NCBI RefSeq assembly: GCF_000238075.1
Contig: NZ_JH414504.1
Location: forward strand, 222,095 to 286,094
DNA length: 64,000 nt
Direction: 5' to 3'
Origin: Oribacterium asaccharolyticum ACB7
GTDB lineage: Bacteria; Bacillota; Clostridia; Lachnospirales; Lachnospiraceae
Both the position numbers and the translations under genes were made by a program. Shown in pieces: positions 8,821-17,862 of the stretch; the stretch's first letter is position 1; every line of letters starts with the position of its first letter. The notes under the pieces are model-generated. The model did no database searches. It was given only the letters and a program-made list of their open reading frames with translations, and was not told where the DNA came from.

Positions 8821-9529
8821 AAAGCTTTGGATTTTTCTTTTTTTCCTTCTTCTCTTTTTACTCGCCTTATTTTTTCTTCCGGTAAAAGAGATTTTTCAGG
8901 GAAATGTTCTTCGTTTCTTGCAGGACAAAGCGGAGGAAAATTTTATTTTTTCCGCGCTTATCTATGTCGTGCTTTGTGCCCTAGCAGGAGCTTTTTTGGC
9001 TCTGCCCGGAATTACTTATGCACTTATCGCGGGGACAGTCTTTCATGCTTTTTGGGGAACGATACTCTGCGCTCTTTCCGCCAGCATTTCCGCAGGAATC
9101 TCTTTTCTTATGGGTAGATACTTTCTCCATGATGCCATTAAGCCTAAACTGGAGAAGAATCCTTACATAAAGAAATATTTTTTTTCGGGTGAGAAGCGGA
9201 ATCTCTTACTTCTCCTCTTTTTGACGAGAACCATACCGGTTTTTCCCTTTAACCTGCAGAACTATGCTTACGGTATCACGGATATCCCCTTTTCTCTTTA
9301 TTTCATATCGAGCTTCCTTTTTATGATTCCGGGGACGGCAATGTATACCGTAGCCTTTGCCGGTCTTACGGAGAAGAAGAATCCCATGCTTTACTTCGGG
9401 ATTTCGCTCGGGATTTTAGTATTGCTTCTTCTGGCTTCTTTTCTCTTCAAAAAGAAAAATGTAGTAGAAAATGGTAGCAAGGTAGCGAAAAATAGAGAAA
9501 GAAATTATAGCAAGGAAAAAGAAAAATGA
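8810..9529 (+). CDS. TVP38/TMEM64 family membrane protein (VTT domain)
   Basis: A 239-residue polytopic protein. The VTT/SNARE-associated core is visible: LPGITYALIAGTVF, the helix-breaking stretch RTIPVFPFNLQNYAYG, and IPGTAMYTVAFAG. Members of the DedA/TVP38 superfamily are membrane transporters or scramblases; E. coli YdjX and YdjZ belong to this family. The charged tail is Lys/Glu-rich. The stop overlaps the next start by 4 bases (ATGA), so it is coupled to the Fe-S protein, as ydjX is next to the Fe-S gene ydjY in E. coli. Confidence 0.85.
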   Translation: MKNKKLWIFLFFLLLFLLALFFLPVKEIFQGNVLRFLQDKAEENFIFSALIYVVLCALAGAFLALPGITYALIAGTVFHAFWGTILCALSASISAGISFLMGRYFLHDAIKPKLEKNPYIKKYFFSGEKRNLLLLLFLTRTIPVFPFNLQNYAYGITDIPFSLYFISSFLFMIPGTAMYTVAFAGLTEKKNPMLYFGISLGILVLLLLASFLFKKKNVVENGSKVAKNRERNYSKEKEK

Positions 9530-10497
9530 AGAAGGAAATTCATAAAAGAGTGGAAGAATGCATCCATTGCAATGCCTGTAAGAGGAAGTGCAAGTTTTTA
9601 ACAAAATACGATATTTGTATAGGAGACAGCGAGAAGCTGAAAGCACTTGCCTATCACTGCTATCTTTGCGGAGAATGTACCCGGGTTTGCCCGAAGGGGA
9701 TTGACGGAAGGGGCATTATTCTCGACTACCGAAAGGAAGAGGTGAAAGAAGGCAAGTACGGCTTAAAAAAAAGGGGCTACAGCGGTATTCTTTTGGAAAA
9801 AAAGAACTATCTTTTTCAAAATCATAGAAAGGCGAAGGGCTGTAAAACTGTTCTTTTTCCCGGCTGCAATTTTCCGGCCTATTATCCGAAAACCTTAGAT
9901 AAGCTGGTTGCACTGCTACAGAAGGAGGGGATTGAACCCTACTACGATTGCTGCGGGAAACCGATTGAAGAGCTGGGTCTTACGAAGGAAGCGGAAGCAA
10001 TCTTCACACGGCTAAATCAGGATTTTAAAAGACGTGGAATTGAAGAAATTATACTTGTTTGCCCAAACTGTTTTTATCACTTTGGGAATAAGCTCAATGT
10101 AAAAATAACCACTATTTATGAGAAGCTTTCTGCATTAAATATTGGAAAAAAGCTATCTACGGAAGAGTACGAATGCTTTTTCCCCTGTCCCGACAGAGAG
10201 GATAAACGATGGCTTCCGAAGCTTTCTCCTTTTCTTTCGGGAGAGCTTTCCGAAAAGAAAAATTTGCAGTGCTGCGGTATGGGAGGTTGTGCCTTCATTC
10301 AGGAACCTATGCTTTCCAGGGAAATGGCGGAAAGTCGGCCGAAGGAGAAGAAGCTCATCAGCTACTGTGCAACCTGTATTGGGCAGTTTGCAAGATTTGG
10401 AGAGAGCGAGCATTTTCTGCCCCTTATTCTGGAAACAGGAGAAAAAGCGGATTACAGTCACTCCTTTTGGAACCGGCTTAAGCACAAGTTTTATTAA
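9526..10497 (+). CDS. Fe-S and CCG-domain oxidoreductase-like protein
   Basis: A 323-residue cytoplasmic protein. Two [4Fe-4S] ferredoxin-type motifs are present: Cys12/15/18/22 and Cys45/48/51/55, the last followed by Pro. Two cysteine-rich CCG-type domains follow: FPGCNFP, CCGKP and CPNC in the first; FPCPD, CCGMGG and YCATC in the second. CCG domains occur in heterodisulfide reductase HdrB, GlpC and LutA-like proteins, where they bind Fe-S clusters and handle thiols or electron transfer. With rhodanese and TVP38 neighbours, a redox step on a sulfur or selenium compound is plausible but unproven. Confidence 0.8.
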   Translation: MKKEIHKRVEECIHCNACKRKCKFLTKYDICIGDSEKLKALAYHCYLCGECTRVCPKGIDGRGIILDYRKEEVKEGKYGLKKRGYSGILLEKKNYLFQNHRKAKGCKTVLFPGCNFPAYYPKTLDKLVALLQKEGIEPYYDCCGKPIEELGLTKEAEAIFTRLNQDFKRRGIEEIILVCPNCFYHFGNKLNVKITTIYEKLSALNIGKKLSTEEYECFFPCPDREDKRWLPKLSPFLSGELSEKKNLQCCGMGGCAFIQEPMLSREMAESRPKEKKLISYCATCIGQFARFGESEHFLPLILETGEKADYSHSFWNRLKHKFY

Positions 10498-10566
10498 GGG
10501 GATAAAGACAAGAGAAAAAAGAGTGGAGACATAGATGGAGATGAGAAGTCGAAAGGAGCAAAGAAA

Positions 10567-12165
10567 ATGCTAACGAAAGTAAACAAGATGTCTAAGGCTC
10601 CGACTGCGTCACCTGTTGAGAATAAGATATTGCACGCTCTAAAAGCGCTTTTTGCTAAGCCCCAAACATCGAAGCAGGCTCTTATACTCTTTACGAGGCT
10701 TCCGATTGCCGGGAAGACGAAGACCAGATTGATTCCGTATCTTCAGGAGAAAGGAGCAAGGGATATACACCTTGCTTTGCTCCAAGATTTTGCGAAGCTC
10801 TATCGGAACTTCCATCGAAAGGAGAAAGAGGTCAAGCTCTTTCTCTTTTTCTCCTCCGCTACTGCTAATGAAATAGTAGAGGGCGCATTTGACTCGGGGA
10901 AAAAAGAAAGTAATAAAGAACAAGAGGGAAGAAACGAAGGTATTGCAGAAATGAAGATACTCAGAAAGCTCTTTCCCGATGCCGAGTTCGTTCCGCAGGA
11001 GGGAGAAGACATTTTCAGGAAAATGGAAAATGCTTTTCTCTATACTTTTCAAGAGGGCTACAGCTTTTCTTATCTTGTCGGAGCGGATATCCCGTTTCTC
11101 TCCGAAGATGGCTTTTGTAAAGTCTTTTCTGCAGGGCGATCCGGTAAAAATGCACTGGGGGAGAGCCTTGACGGAGGATATTACGGAATCGGTTTACAGA
11201 GCAGGGTAGAGAAGTCCGACCTGGATAAGATATTTTCCCCCGGCAAGAAAAGAAATGGAAGAAAAGAAAATATGGAGCAGAATAGTATAGAGAAGTCGGA
11301 ATCTGCGGAAACGGAAAAGCAGGAAGTCGATATTTTCGAATACACAAAAACGGCTCTCTATGCTACCGGCATTCCACTTCTCCTCTTAAAGAAAAGAAGA
11401 GACATTGATGACAGGGAAGATATCGCGGCCTATAGACAGATCATTCCCTATAACAAAGCTCTGCAGGACTCCTTTATCGGGAGAGAAATTCTAAGACAGG
11501 CGAAGATTTCCATTATCATTCCCTGCTATAAGGAGGGAGATACGCTTTCTAAAATGGAAGAGCAACTTCGTCCATATAAGAAGCAGGCGGAGATTCTTTT
11601 TGCTGACGGCGGGGAAAATCATTTTTCCGGAGAGTACAAGGTCGTGTCTTGCCCGAAAGGGAGAGCGAAGCAGATGAATAGCGCGGCAAAGGAGGCAAGC
11701 GGGGATATTTTATTCTTCCTGCACTGCGACTCCATTTTACCGAAGGGCTTTTTGGAAGAAATCCGAGAAGCTCTACGAAAAACACCGGTGGCATGCTTCG
11801 GTATTCGTTTTAAACCGTCTTCTCCCCTTATGACCATTTGCAGCTTCATCAGTAATCACAGAGTTTATGACAGGAAGGTGATGTTTGGTGACCAAGGGAT
11901 TTTCCTAGGAAGAGAGCTTTTTTTTCAAATGGGCGGCTTTCCGGATCTTCCCTTAATGGAGGATTATCAGTTTTCACTAAACTTAAAAAGCCGGGGAATT
12001 CCCATGGGGCTTTGCAAGAAGAGATTGATTACCAGCGAAAGGCGATTTAGCGGAAGCTTTTTTCATAAGCTACTTATTATGTGGAAAATGAATCGCCTTC
12101 GGGCAAGATACAGAAAGGGAGAGGAAATCGATGCACTTGCAAAAGAATATAGAGACATTCGATAA
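10567..12165 (+). CDS. Fused DUF2064 transferase and family 2 glycosyltransferase (rSAM/selenodomain-associated types)
   Basis: A 532-residue fusion. Residues ~35-295 match the DUF2064/TIGR04282 family (nucleotidyltransferase-like fold): FTRLPIAGKTKTRL at the start and GADIPFLSEDG and SLDGGYYGIGL later. Residues ~312-530 match the TIGR04283 family 2 glycosyltransferase: ISIIIPCYKEGDTL, ILFADGG, GRAKQMNSAA and FFLHCDSILP. In many bacteria these are two separate genes called transferase 1 and 2, associated with a radical SAM/selenodomain protein. No radical SAM partner lies in this cluster. A Lys/Glu-rich insert (about 110-135 and 220-255) separates parts of the first domain. RBS GGAG precedes the ATG. 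Confidence 0.8.
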   Translation: MLTKVNKMSKAPTASPVENKILHALKALFAKPQTSKQALILFTRLPIAGKTKTRLIPYLQEKGARDIHLALLQDFAKLYRNFHRKEKEVKLFLFFSSATANEIVEGAFDSGKKESNKEQEGRNEGIAEMKILRKLFPDAEFVPQEGEDIFRKMENAFLYTFQEGYSFSYLVGADIPFLSEDGFCKVFSAGRSGKNALGESLDGGYYGIGLQSRVEKSDLDKIFSPGKKRNGRKENMEQNSIEKSESAETEKQEVDIFEYTKTALYATGIPLLLLKKRRDIDDREDIAAYRQIIPYNKALQDSFIGREILRQAKISIIIPCYKEGDTLSKMEEQLRPYKKQAEILFADGGENHFSGEYKVVSCPKGRAKQMNSAAKEASGDILFFLHCDSILPKGFLEEIREALRKTPVACFGIRFKPSSPLMTICSFISNHRVYDRKVMFGDQGIFLGRELFFQMGGFPDLPLMEDYQFSLNLKSRGIPMGLCKKRLITSERRFSGSFFHKLLIMWKMNRLRARYRKGEEIDALAKEYRDIR

Positions 12166-13216
12166 AGAGCCGGATTTACTGGAGAGAATTTTGGAGAGAG
12201 CCTATAGAGAGGCTTTGCATCTTCCTATGGAAGTCACAGAGGAATACGAGTTTTTGGCAAGGGGCGAGTACAACGAAAACTTTGTCTTTACCCATCCGGA
12301 AAGCGGAAAAAGATATGTTTTACGAGTCAATCACGGCTCGCAAATGCATCTAAAAAAGCAGATTTCCTACGAGGCACATGCTCTTTCGCTTCTCGAAAAA
12401 AGTGGGAGAGTTCCCAAGGTCTATTATGTAGAGGAAAAGGGCGATAAGGGCATTCTTCTTATGGATTTTTTGGAGGGTAGGGCGCTTCGCTATGAAACGG
12501 ATCTTTCCGTTGCAGGGCAAATCCTTGCGGATATCCACTGTACGAAGTATGAGAGAGAAAAGGATTGGGGAGAACTTCGACTCCTTTCTCCGGAAAATCC
12601 TCTGTATGCGATGCTGTCAGAATCGGCATCCTTATTAAGAAGCTATGAGCTAAGCCCATTTAAGGAGGATTCCGTTTATGAGCGTTGTCATGCTCTTTGG
12701 GAAAAAGTCGTGAATCTCGAAGAAAAATATGCCAAAACCCTTTCTTCCAAAGATTTTTGTATCATTAATACCGAATTAAATTCCGGAAATTTTTTGATTC
12801 AGGATGAAGAAAAAAACTTTGAGGAAAAATCAGAGACGGATATAAGCAGTCATCTTATCGACTGGGAAAAACCGCTTTATGCGCATTTTGCACAGGATCT
12901 CGGACATTTCCTCGCTCCGACTACCAGCTTTTGGAAGACGGATTGTATTCTTTATGAAAAGGATAGAGATCTGTTCTTTCATGCTTATAAGGAAGCTTTG
13001 GCAGGAAGAAGGAACTTTTCCGGTATAGAAGAGAAGACCGAGCTCTTTATCCTCTTTAATTGCATAAGAGGGCTTTCCTGGTGTGCCTATGCCTACGCCG
13101 AATATCAAAAAGGACGAGATATTCAAAATGAAGATACCTTCCGTAAAATCAAAGAGTATCTTACGGATCCGTTTTTATCTTCTGTGGAAGAATTGTTTCG
13201 GGAGTCTCGGACATAA
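12131..13216 (+). CDS. APH/choline-kinase-like phosphotransferase with altered catalytic loop
   Basis: A 361-residue protein of the aminoglycoside phosphotransferase/choline kinase fold. The nucleotide-binding lobe has YNENFVF and YVLRVNHGS, the hinge ILLMDFLEG, and the metal-binding motif HLIDWEKP. The catalytic loop, usually H-x-D-x-x-x-x-N, reads NTELNSGN, so the catalytic Asp is replaced by Glu and the His by Asn. It may be a weak kinase or a binding protein. The gene overlaps the preceding glycosyltransferase fusion by 35 bases and has its own RBS (GGAGAGGAAA), so a shared pathway is likely. Confidence 0.7.
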   Translation: MHLQKNIETFDKEPDLLERILERAYREALHLPMEVTEEYEFLARGEYNENFVFTHPESGKRYVLRVNHGSQMHLKKQISYEAHALSLLEKSGRVPKVYYVEEKGDKGILLMDFLEGRALRYETDLSVAGQILADIHCTKYEREKDWGELRLLSPENPLYAMLSESASLLRSYELSPFKEDSVYERCHALWEKVVNLEEKYAKTLSSKDFCIINTELNSGNFLIQDEEKNFEEKSETDISSHLIDWEKPLYAHFAQDLGHFLAPTTSFWKTDCILYEKDRDLFFHAYKEALAGRRNFSGIEEKTELFILFNCIRGLSWCAYAYAEYQKGRDIQNEDTFRKIKEYLTDPFLSSVEELFRESRT

Positions 13217-13302
13217 AATTGATCGGGATTCCTATTTATCAATCTTTTCGATGAATAGAGACGATTATTTTAAATCATAATCTGTAATAAAAGGAATAAT
13301 TG

Positions 13303-13331
13303 TTCTTATTTTTTAAAATATATGATAAAAT
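13303..13331 (+). promoter_or_regulatory. Candidate promoter for the second rhodanese lipoprotein and downstream genes
   Basis: TTCTTA (13303-13308), a 17-base spacer and TAAAAT (13326-13331) in a very A/T-rich 150-base gap. It would drive the rhodanese-TVP38-ABC transporter segment. Confidence 0.5.
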
Positions 13332-13374
13332 ACAGAACTGTTGTATGCAATTTAGACACAATAAGGAGGACATT

Positions 13375-14172
13375 ATGAAAAAGAAAAGTTTGGCATTAGT
13401 AGCATTCCTTGCTATGGGAATTTCTCTTACTGCCTGCGGAAACGGCGGCAGCACAAAGACGGAGACTAAGCAGGAGACTTCAGCAGCTTCCGAGGGAAGT
13501 GAGAAGGCAGAAGAGACAAAAGAGGAGAAGACGGACAGCGGCAAAGCGGAAGTAAAAGAAATGAAGGGCGATGCCATTAAGAAGATTGTAGAAGATAAGA
13601 AGGAAAAAGAGAACTATATGATTGTTGATGTTCGTAGTCCTGAAGAGTATGCTGCAGGACATATCAACTTTGCAATCAATATGCCGATTGATACTTTTAA
13701 GGACAATGTTTCCAGAATTGAAGACTGGAAAGATAAGAATGTTATTGTATACTGTAATTCCGGAAAGAAGTCAGGAGAAGCTGCGGAGATTCTTGTTTCC
13801 AACGGTTTTACCAAGGTGTTTAACGGAGAAGGTGTAAAGAAGTTCTCTTATGATTTAAAGACTTTTGGAAACATCCGTGGTTCTGAACTTATGGAGCAGG
13901 CAAAGGACGCCCTTGTAGTGGATGCAAGAGAGGCTAAGGACTATGAGGCGGGACACTTTGCTACTGCTGTCAATGTCAATGCCGATGATCCGGCAACCAT
14001 CGACGCAATTCTTCCGGATGACAAAAACGCCTTAATCATTACCCATTGCTATTCCGGTAACCGCTCCGCTGTAGCCGCAGAGTATATTGCAAGCAAGGGT
14101 TATACCAATGTATGGAACTGCTTAGACGGCACCAAGGAAATCGAGTACGATTTTTCCAAGGGAGATAAGTAA
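13375..14172 (+). CDS. Rhodanese-like lipoprotein with two complete active sites
   Basis: A 265-residue lipoprotein: signal peptide with lipobox LTAC (Cys21), charged linker, then two rhodanese domains. Both keep the active cysteine: Cys127 in VYCNSGKKSG and Cys225 in THCYSGNRSA. The CDC25-like DVRSPEEYAAGHI motif precedes the first and DAREAKDYEAGHF the second. Extracytoplasmic sulfurtransferase activity is likely. ATG 13375 follows AAGGAGGA; upstream in-frame starts lack an RBS. The stop overlaps the next start (TAATG), coupling it to a TVP38 protein. E. coli ynjE, a multi-domain rhodanese next to ynjBCD, is the closest genomic analogy. Confidence 0.85.
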   Translation: MKKKSLALVAFLAMGISLTACGNGGSTKTETKQETSAASEGSEKAEETKEEKTDSGKAEVKEMKGDAIKKIVEDKKEKENYMIVDVRSPEEYAAGHINFAINMPIDTFKDNVSRIEDWKDKNVIVYCNSGKKSGEAAEILVSNGFTKVFNGEGVKKFSYDLKTFGNIRGSELMEQAKDALVVDAREAKDYEAGHFATAVNVNADDPATIDAILPDDKNALIITHCYSGNRSAVAAEYIASKGYTNVWNCLDGTKEIEYDFSKGDK

Positions 14173-14891
14173 TGACTAAAAAATCTTTCCTTAGAGACAG
14201 GATTCTTCTGTTTATTGGAGTGATTGTAGTCGCGGCTCTATACTTTTTATATGCACCGTTTAGAGATTTCTTGAAGGAAGTCTTCCGTGTTTTCGCCACG
14301 GGAGACTTTCAAAAGCTTAAGGACTTTGTGGCCTCTTACGGGCCCTATGCTGCGGCTATTTCCTTCCTGCTCATGGTTTTACAGTCCGTTGTAGCACCGC
14401 TTCCCGCCTTTTTAATTACCTTTGCGAATGCTGCACTGTTCGGCTTTTGGAAGGGAGCTTTACTTTCCTGGAGCAGTGCCATGGTCGGTGCTGCACTTTG
14501 CTTCTTTATTGCAAGGACTTTGGGAAGAGAGCCGGTAGAGAAGCTGACCTCCAAGGGAGCATTAAAGAACATTGACGAATTTTTTGAGAGGCATGGTAAG
14601 CAAAGTATTTTAATCGCCAGACTGCTTCCCTTTATTTCCTTTGATATTGTAAGTTATGCCGCAGGCTTAAGCTCCGTATCCTTCTTGGGATTCTGGGTGG
14701 CAACAGGTCTTGGGCAGCTTCCGGCAACCCTGGTTTATTCCTATGTAGGAGGATTTTTGACAGGAGGAGCAAAGCTTCTTGTCACCGGACTATTAATTCT
14801 CTTTGCACTGGCCTTTCTGATCGGCCTCGCTAAGCAGCTTTATACGGAAAGACAGAAGAGTAAGGAAAAACAGAATCAAAATATAGGATAA
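14172..14891 (+). CDS. TVP38/TMEM64 family membrane protein (VTT domain), second copy
   Basis: A 239-residue polytopic protein with the VTT core: VAPLPAFLITFANAALFG, a GAALCFFIARTLGRE helix, the RLLPFISFDIVSYAAGLS re-entrant stretch, and GQLPATLVYSYVGG. It is more canonical than the copy at 8810 and shares the same superfamily as E. coli YdjX/YdjZ. It is translationally coupled to the rhodanese lipoprotein upstream and 25 bases before the ABC substrate-binding protein, consistent with a joint transport or membrane function. Confidence 0.88.
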   Translation: MTKKSFLRDRILLFIGVIVVAALYFLYAPFRDFLKEVFRVFATGDFQKLKDFVASYGPYAAAISFLLMVLQSVVAPLPAFLITFANAALFGFWKGALLSWSSAMVGAALCFFIARTLGREPVEKLTSKGALKNIDEFFERHGKQSILIARLLPFISFDIVSYAAGLSSVSFLGFWVATGLGQLPATLVYSYVGGFLTGGAKLLVTGLLILFALAFLIGLAKQLYTERQKSKEKQNQNIG

Positions 14892-14916
14892 ATAAAGAAT
14901 AAGGAGTAGAAAGAGT

Positions 14917-16230
14917 ATGAAAAAGGATGTACGAATGATTTCTCGCCTTACAGCAATGGCTATGGCAGGAGTGCTCGCTTTATCCGCTTGTGGCGGAAAG
15001 AAAGCGGAAACTTCCACTACTACGGCGAAGGCGGAGGAAACAAAAGCAGTAGGAGAGAGTAAGGCGGAAGAGAAGGCAGAGGAGAAGGCGGAAGAAAGCG
15101 GTTCGGAAGCCTTTGATAAGCTTGTAGAGGAAGCCAAGGGGCAGACTGTAAATTTCTACGGTTGGGGCGGAGATGACCATTTAAACCAGTGGTTGGACGG
15201 CTTTTATGCAGAGTATTTGAAGAAGAATTATGACATCACCCTGAATCGTGTTCCCATGGGGATTGAAGATATTTTGACCCAGCTTTCCGCAGAGAAGAAG
15301 GTCGGCACTGCAGAATCCGATATTGACATGATCTGGATTAACGGAGAGAACTTTAAGACGGCAAAGGAAAACGATTATCTTTATGGTCCGTTTACAGCGG
15401 ATTTGCCGAACTTTAAGGAGTATATCAATCAGGATGATCCGGAAACCAAGACGGACTTCTCTTATCCGATTGACGGCTATGAAGCACCCTACGGTAAGGC
15501 ACAGCTTGTTTTATACGGAGACAGCAAGGTTGGAGAGTTCCCGAAGAATACCGCGGAGCTTTTGGAATTCGCGAAAGCACATCCCGGAAAGATTACCTAT
15601 CCGGCACTTCCCGACTTTACCGGTTCCGCCTTTGTCCGTAATGTAATCTATGATATTGTGGGAGTAGAGCAGTTCCAGACTGTTAAGGAAGATAAGGAAG
15701 CGGTAAGAGAACTTGTTAAGCCGGCAATGGAGTACTTGAAGGAGCTTGCTCCTTACCTTTGGAAGGAAGGAAAGACCTATCCGGAGTCTGCACCGACGAT
15801 GATGAATATGTATTCCGACGGAGAACTCATCATGGGCATGAGCTATTCCGCATACATCGTGGCAAACGGCATTCAGGACGGCAGCTTCTCCCCCGATACG
15901 AAGACCTTCCTTTTCGACAAGGGAACAATCGGAAACACGAACTACATTGCTATTTCCAAGAATGCAAAGCACAGAGCTGCCGCAGAAGTGGCAATCAATG
16001 CGATGATGGCTCCGGAAGTACAGTTAAACCGCTATAAGACCTTAAAGACCATTCCGGTGCTCGACAATGCCAAGCTTTCTAAAGAGGTGCAGGACGAATT
16101 CTCCAAGGTGGATCTCGGAGAGGGCGTTCTTCCGCAGAGTGAGCTTTTAAGTAAGCGACTTCCGGAAATGCCTGCGGGGCTGGTTCCGATTATCGAGGAA
16201 ATCTGGCAGGAAGAAGTTGCAGGAAAGTAA
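14917..16230 (+). CDS. ABC transporter substrate-binding lipoprotein (YnjB-like)
   Basis: A 437-residue lipoprotein. Signal peptide with lipobox LSAC (Cys25), Ala/Glu/Lys linker to about residue 65, then a periplasmic-binding fold starting at VNFYGWGGDDHLNQWLDGF. Conserved stretches such as IDMIWINGENF and TGSAFVRN resemble YnjB/ThiB-type binding proteins. It should capture a small ligand for the two permeases and ATPase downstream. The ligand cannot be read from sequence; thiamine, iron or a sulfur compound have all been proposed or found for related systems. It starts a four-gene ABC operon. Confidence 0.8.
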   Translation: MKKDVRMISRLTAMAMAGVLALSACGGKKAETSTTTAKAEETKAVGESKAEEKAEEKAEESGSEAFDKLVEEAKGQTVNFYGWGGDDHLNQWLDGFYAEYLKKNYDITLNRVPMGIEDILTQLSAEKKVGTAESDIDMIWINGENFKTAKENDYLYGPFTADLPNFKEYINQDDPETKTDFSYPIDGYEAPYGKAQLVLYGDSKVGEFPKNTAELLEFAKAHPGKITYPALPDFTGSAFVRNVIYDIVGVEQFQTVKEDKEAVRELVKPAMEYLKELAPYLWKEGKTYPESAPTMMNMYSDGELIMGMSYSAYIVANGIQDGSFSPDTKTFLFDKGTIGNTNYIAISKNAKHRAAAEVAINAMMAPEVQLNRYKTLKTIPVLDNAKLSKEVQDEFSKVDLGEGVLPQSELLSKRLPEMPAGLVPIIEEIWQEEVAGK

Positions 16231-16231
16231 A

Positions 16232-17062
16232 ATGAAAAAGAATTTCTCCTTTCTTTATCTCTTGCCGCAGCTTTTCTTTACATGGCTCTTCTTACTGGCT
16301 TTGTTTTTGGGGCTTTGGGATAGCTTTACTGTTGAGGGACATGTTAGTATAGCGCATTATAAGGAGATTTTTACTAGAGGGGATACGCTCCCCTCTATTT
16401 TCTATACATTACGGATTTCCTTTTTATCCTCCCTTTTTACGCTCCTTCTTGCGATTCTTTGTTCTTTTCTGATTTTACATTTTTCGGAAAATTGGGACAG
16501 CTTAAAGTCGATATTGCAGCTTGCGATTATTATGCCGCATAGCTTGGTAGCGCTTTTTCTGCTCTTTTTCCTTTCGCAAAACGGATTTATGGCAAGGATT
16601 TTTTATGCGTTAAAACTGATTTCCGACCAAAGTGCTTTTCCGGAGTTCGTCTATGACCGTTTTGGAGTAGGGGTAATCCTTGGTTACATCTGGAAGGAAT
16701 TACCCTTTATGCTTTTTTTCGCTTTACCGCTTGCCTATTCGGTAGACGGAAAGTTGGGAGAAGCCGCGAGAACCATGGGAGCGAGTCCCTTATACAGCTT
16801 CTTTTTTATTACGCTGCCTTTATCGATTCGGCAGTATCTTGCGGCTTTTTTTATTATTTTCTCCTTCTCCTTCGGAAGCTTTGATCTTCCCTATCTTCTT
16901 GGGAATACAACGGAGAGGGCACTCAGCGTCCTGGCCTATCAGGAACTGCAAAGGGGGTTTATGAATCGTCCGACTGCACTAAGCTATAATGGAATCATGC
17001 TTCTTTTTTCGCTCCTGCTTTCCTTCTTTTATTTCCGCTTTTTACCGAAGAAGAAAGGATAA
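16232..17062 (+). CDS. ABC transporter permease (first subunit)
   Basis: A 276-residue membrane protein with about six transmembrane helices. The EAA loop that contacts the ATPase reads EAARTMGASPLYSFFFITLP. It belongs to the binding-protein-dependent permease family used by thiamine/iron/YnjC-type importers; in E. coli YnjC the two permease halves are fused, here they are two genes. ATG 16232 begins just after the stop of the binding protein; the in-frame ATG at 16217 would overlap it and is less likely. Confidence 0.85.
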   Translation: MKKNFSFLYLLPQLFFTWLFLLALFLGLWDSFTVEGHVSIAHYKEIFTRGDTLPSIFYTLRISFLSSLFTLLLAILCSFLILHFSENWDSLKSILQLAIIMPHSLVALFLLFFLSQNGFMARIFYALKLISDQSAFPEFVYDRFGVGVILGYIWKELPFMLFFALPLAYSVDGKLGEAARTMGASPLYSFFFITLPLSIRQYLAAFFIIFSFSFGSFDLPYLLGNTTERALSVLAYQELQRGFMNRPTALSYNGIMLLFSLLLSFFYFRFLPKKKG

Positions 17063-17064
17063 CT

Positions 17065-17862
17065 ATGCTAGTAAAGAAAGATCCGGCGTATCAGCTTATA
17101 CGTATGCTGTTTCTGTTTTCAATTGTTTTTCCTTTTCTGGTCCTTCTTTTACTGAGCTTCTCCGAGCGTTACACCTGGCCCGGGATACTTCCCGGAAACT
17201 ATTCTTTAAGAGCGATTCGGAGTATACTCTTTCAAAGAAAGGCTCTATTTTTTAATTGCCTCTTCAGCATATTTTTTTCCGTCATGGTGTCTTTATGCAC
17301 TATAATGGCTGCCTATTGCACCGCAAAATGGCAAAGTGAACACAAAGAGAGTAGTTTGCTTTCTTTTTGTATATTCCTTCCTTTTATGATTCCGTCTTCG
17401 GTTTTTGCCATGGGCGCACAGATTCTTTTCCTGCGCCTTCCCTTTAAAAATGCCTACCTTTCAGTCTTTTTATCGCACGTGCTGTACAGCCTGCCGTATG
17501 CAACAACTTATCTTACGGAGGGAATGCGAAATAACATCAAACGTTTGGAGGAGCAGGGAAGAGTATTCGGGGCAAGCGGCTTCTATTTGCTGTTTAAGGT
17601 GACAATTCCCTTGCTCTTTCCTTACCTCATTCCCGCATTTATGATGTCCTTTATTCTTTCCATGAGCCAGTACATCTTAACGGTGCTTCTTGGCGGAGGG
17701 AAGCTGAAGACTTTAAGTCTTATTATGGTGCCCTTTATTCAGAGCGGAGAAAGAAATCTTGCAAGTGTTTACGGACTGCTCTTTTTACTGAGCAGTTTCC
17801 TGCTCTTTCTTCTTATGGAAATGCTTTTGCGAGGCTTAAAAAGGAGGGAAAAAGTATGTTGA
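17065..17862 (+). CDS. ABC transporter permease (second subunit)
   Basis: A 265-residue permease with about six transmembrane helices and an EAA-type loop around LEEQGRVFGASGFYLLFKVTIP. It pairs with the permease encoded 2 bases upstream to form the channel. The end overlaps the ATPase gene by 7 bases, so all four ABC genes form one tightly packed unit. Confidence 0.85.
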   Translation: MLVKKDPAYQLIRMLFLFSIVFPFLVLLLLSFSERYTWPGILPGNYSLRAIRSILFQRKALFFNCLFSIFFSVMVSLCTIMAAYCTAKWQSEHKESSLLSFCIFLPFMIPSSVFAMGAQILFLRLPFKNAYLSVFLSHVLYSLPYATTYLTEGMRNNIKRLEEQGRVFGASGFYLLFKVTIPLLFPYLIPAFMMSFILSMSQYILTVLLGGGKLKTLSLIMVPFIQSGERNLASVYGLLFLLSSFLLFLLMEMLLRGLKRREKVC

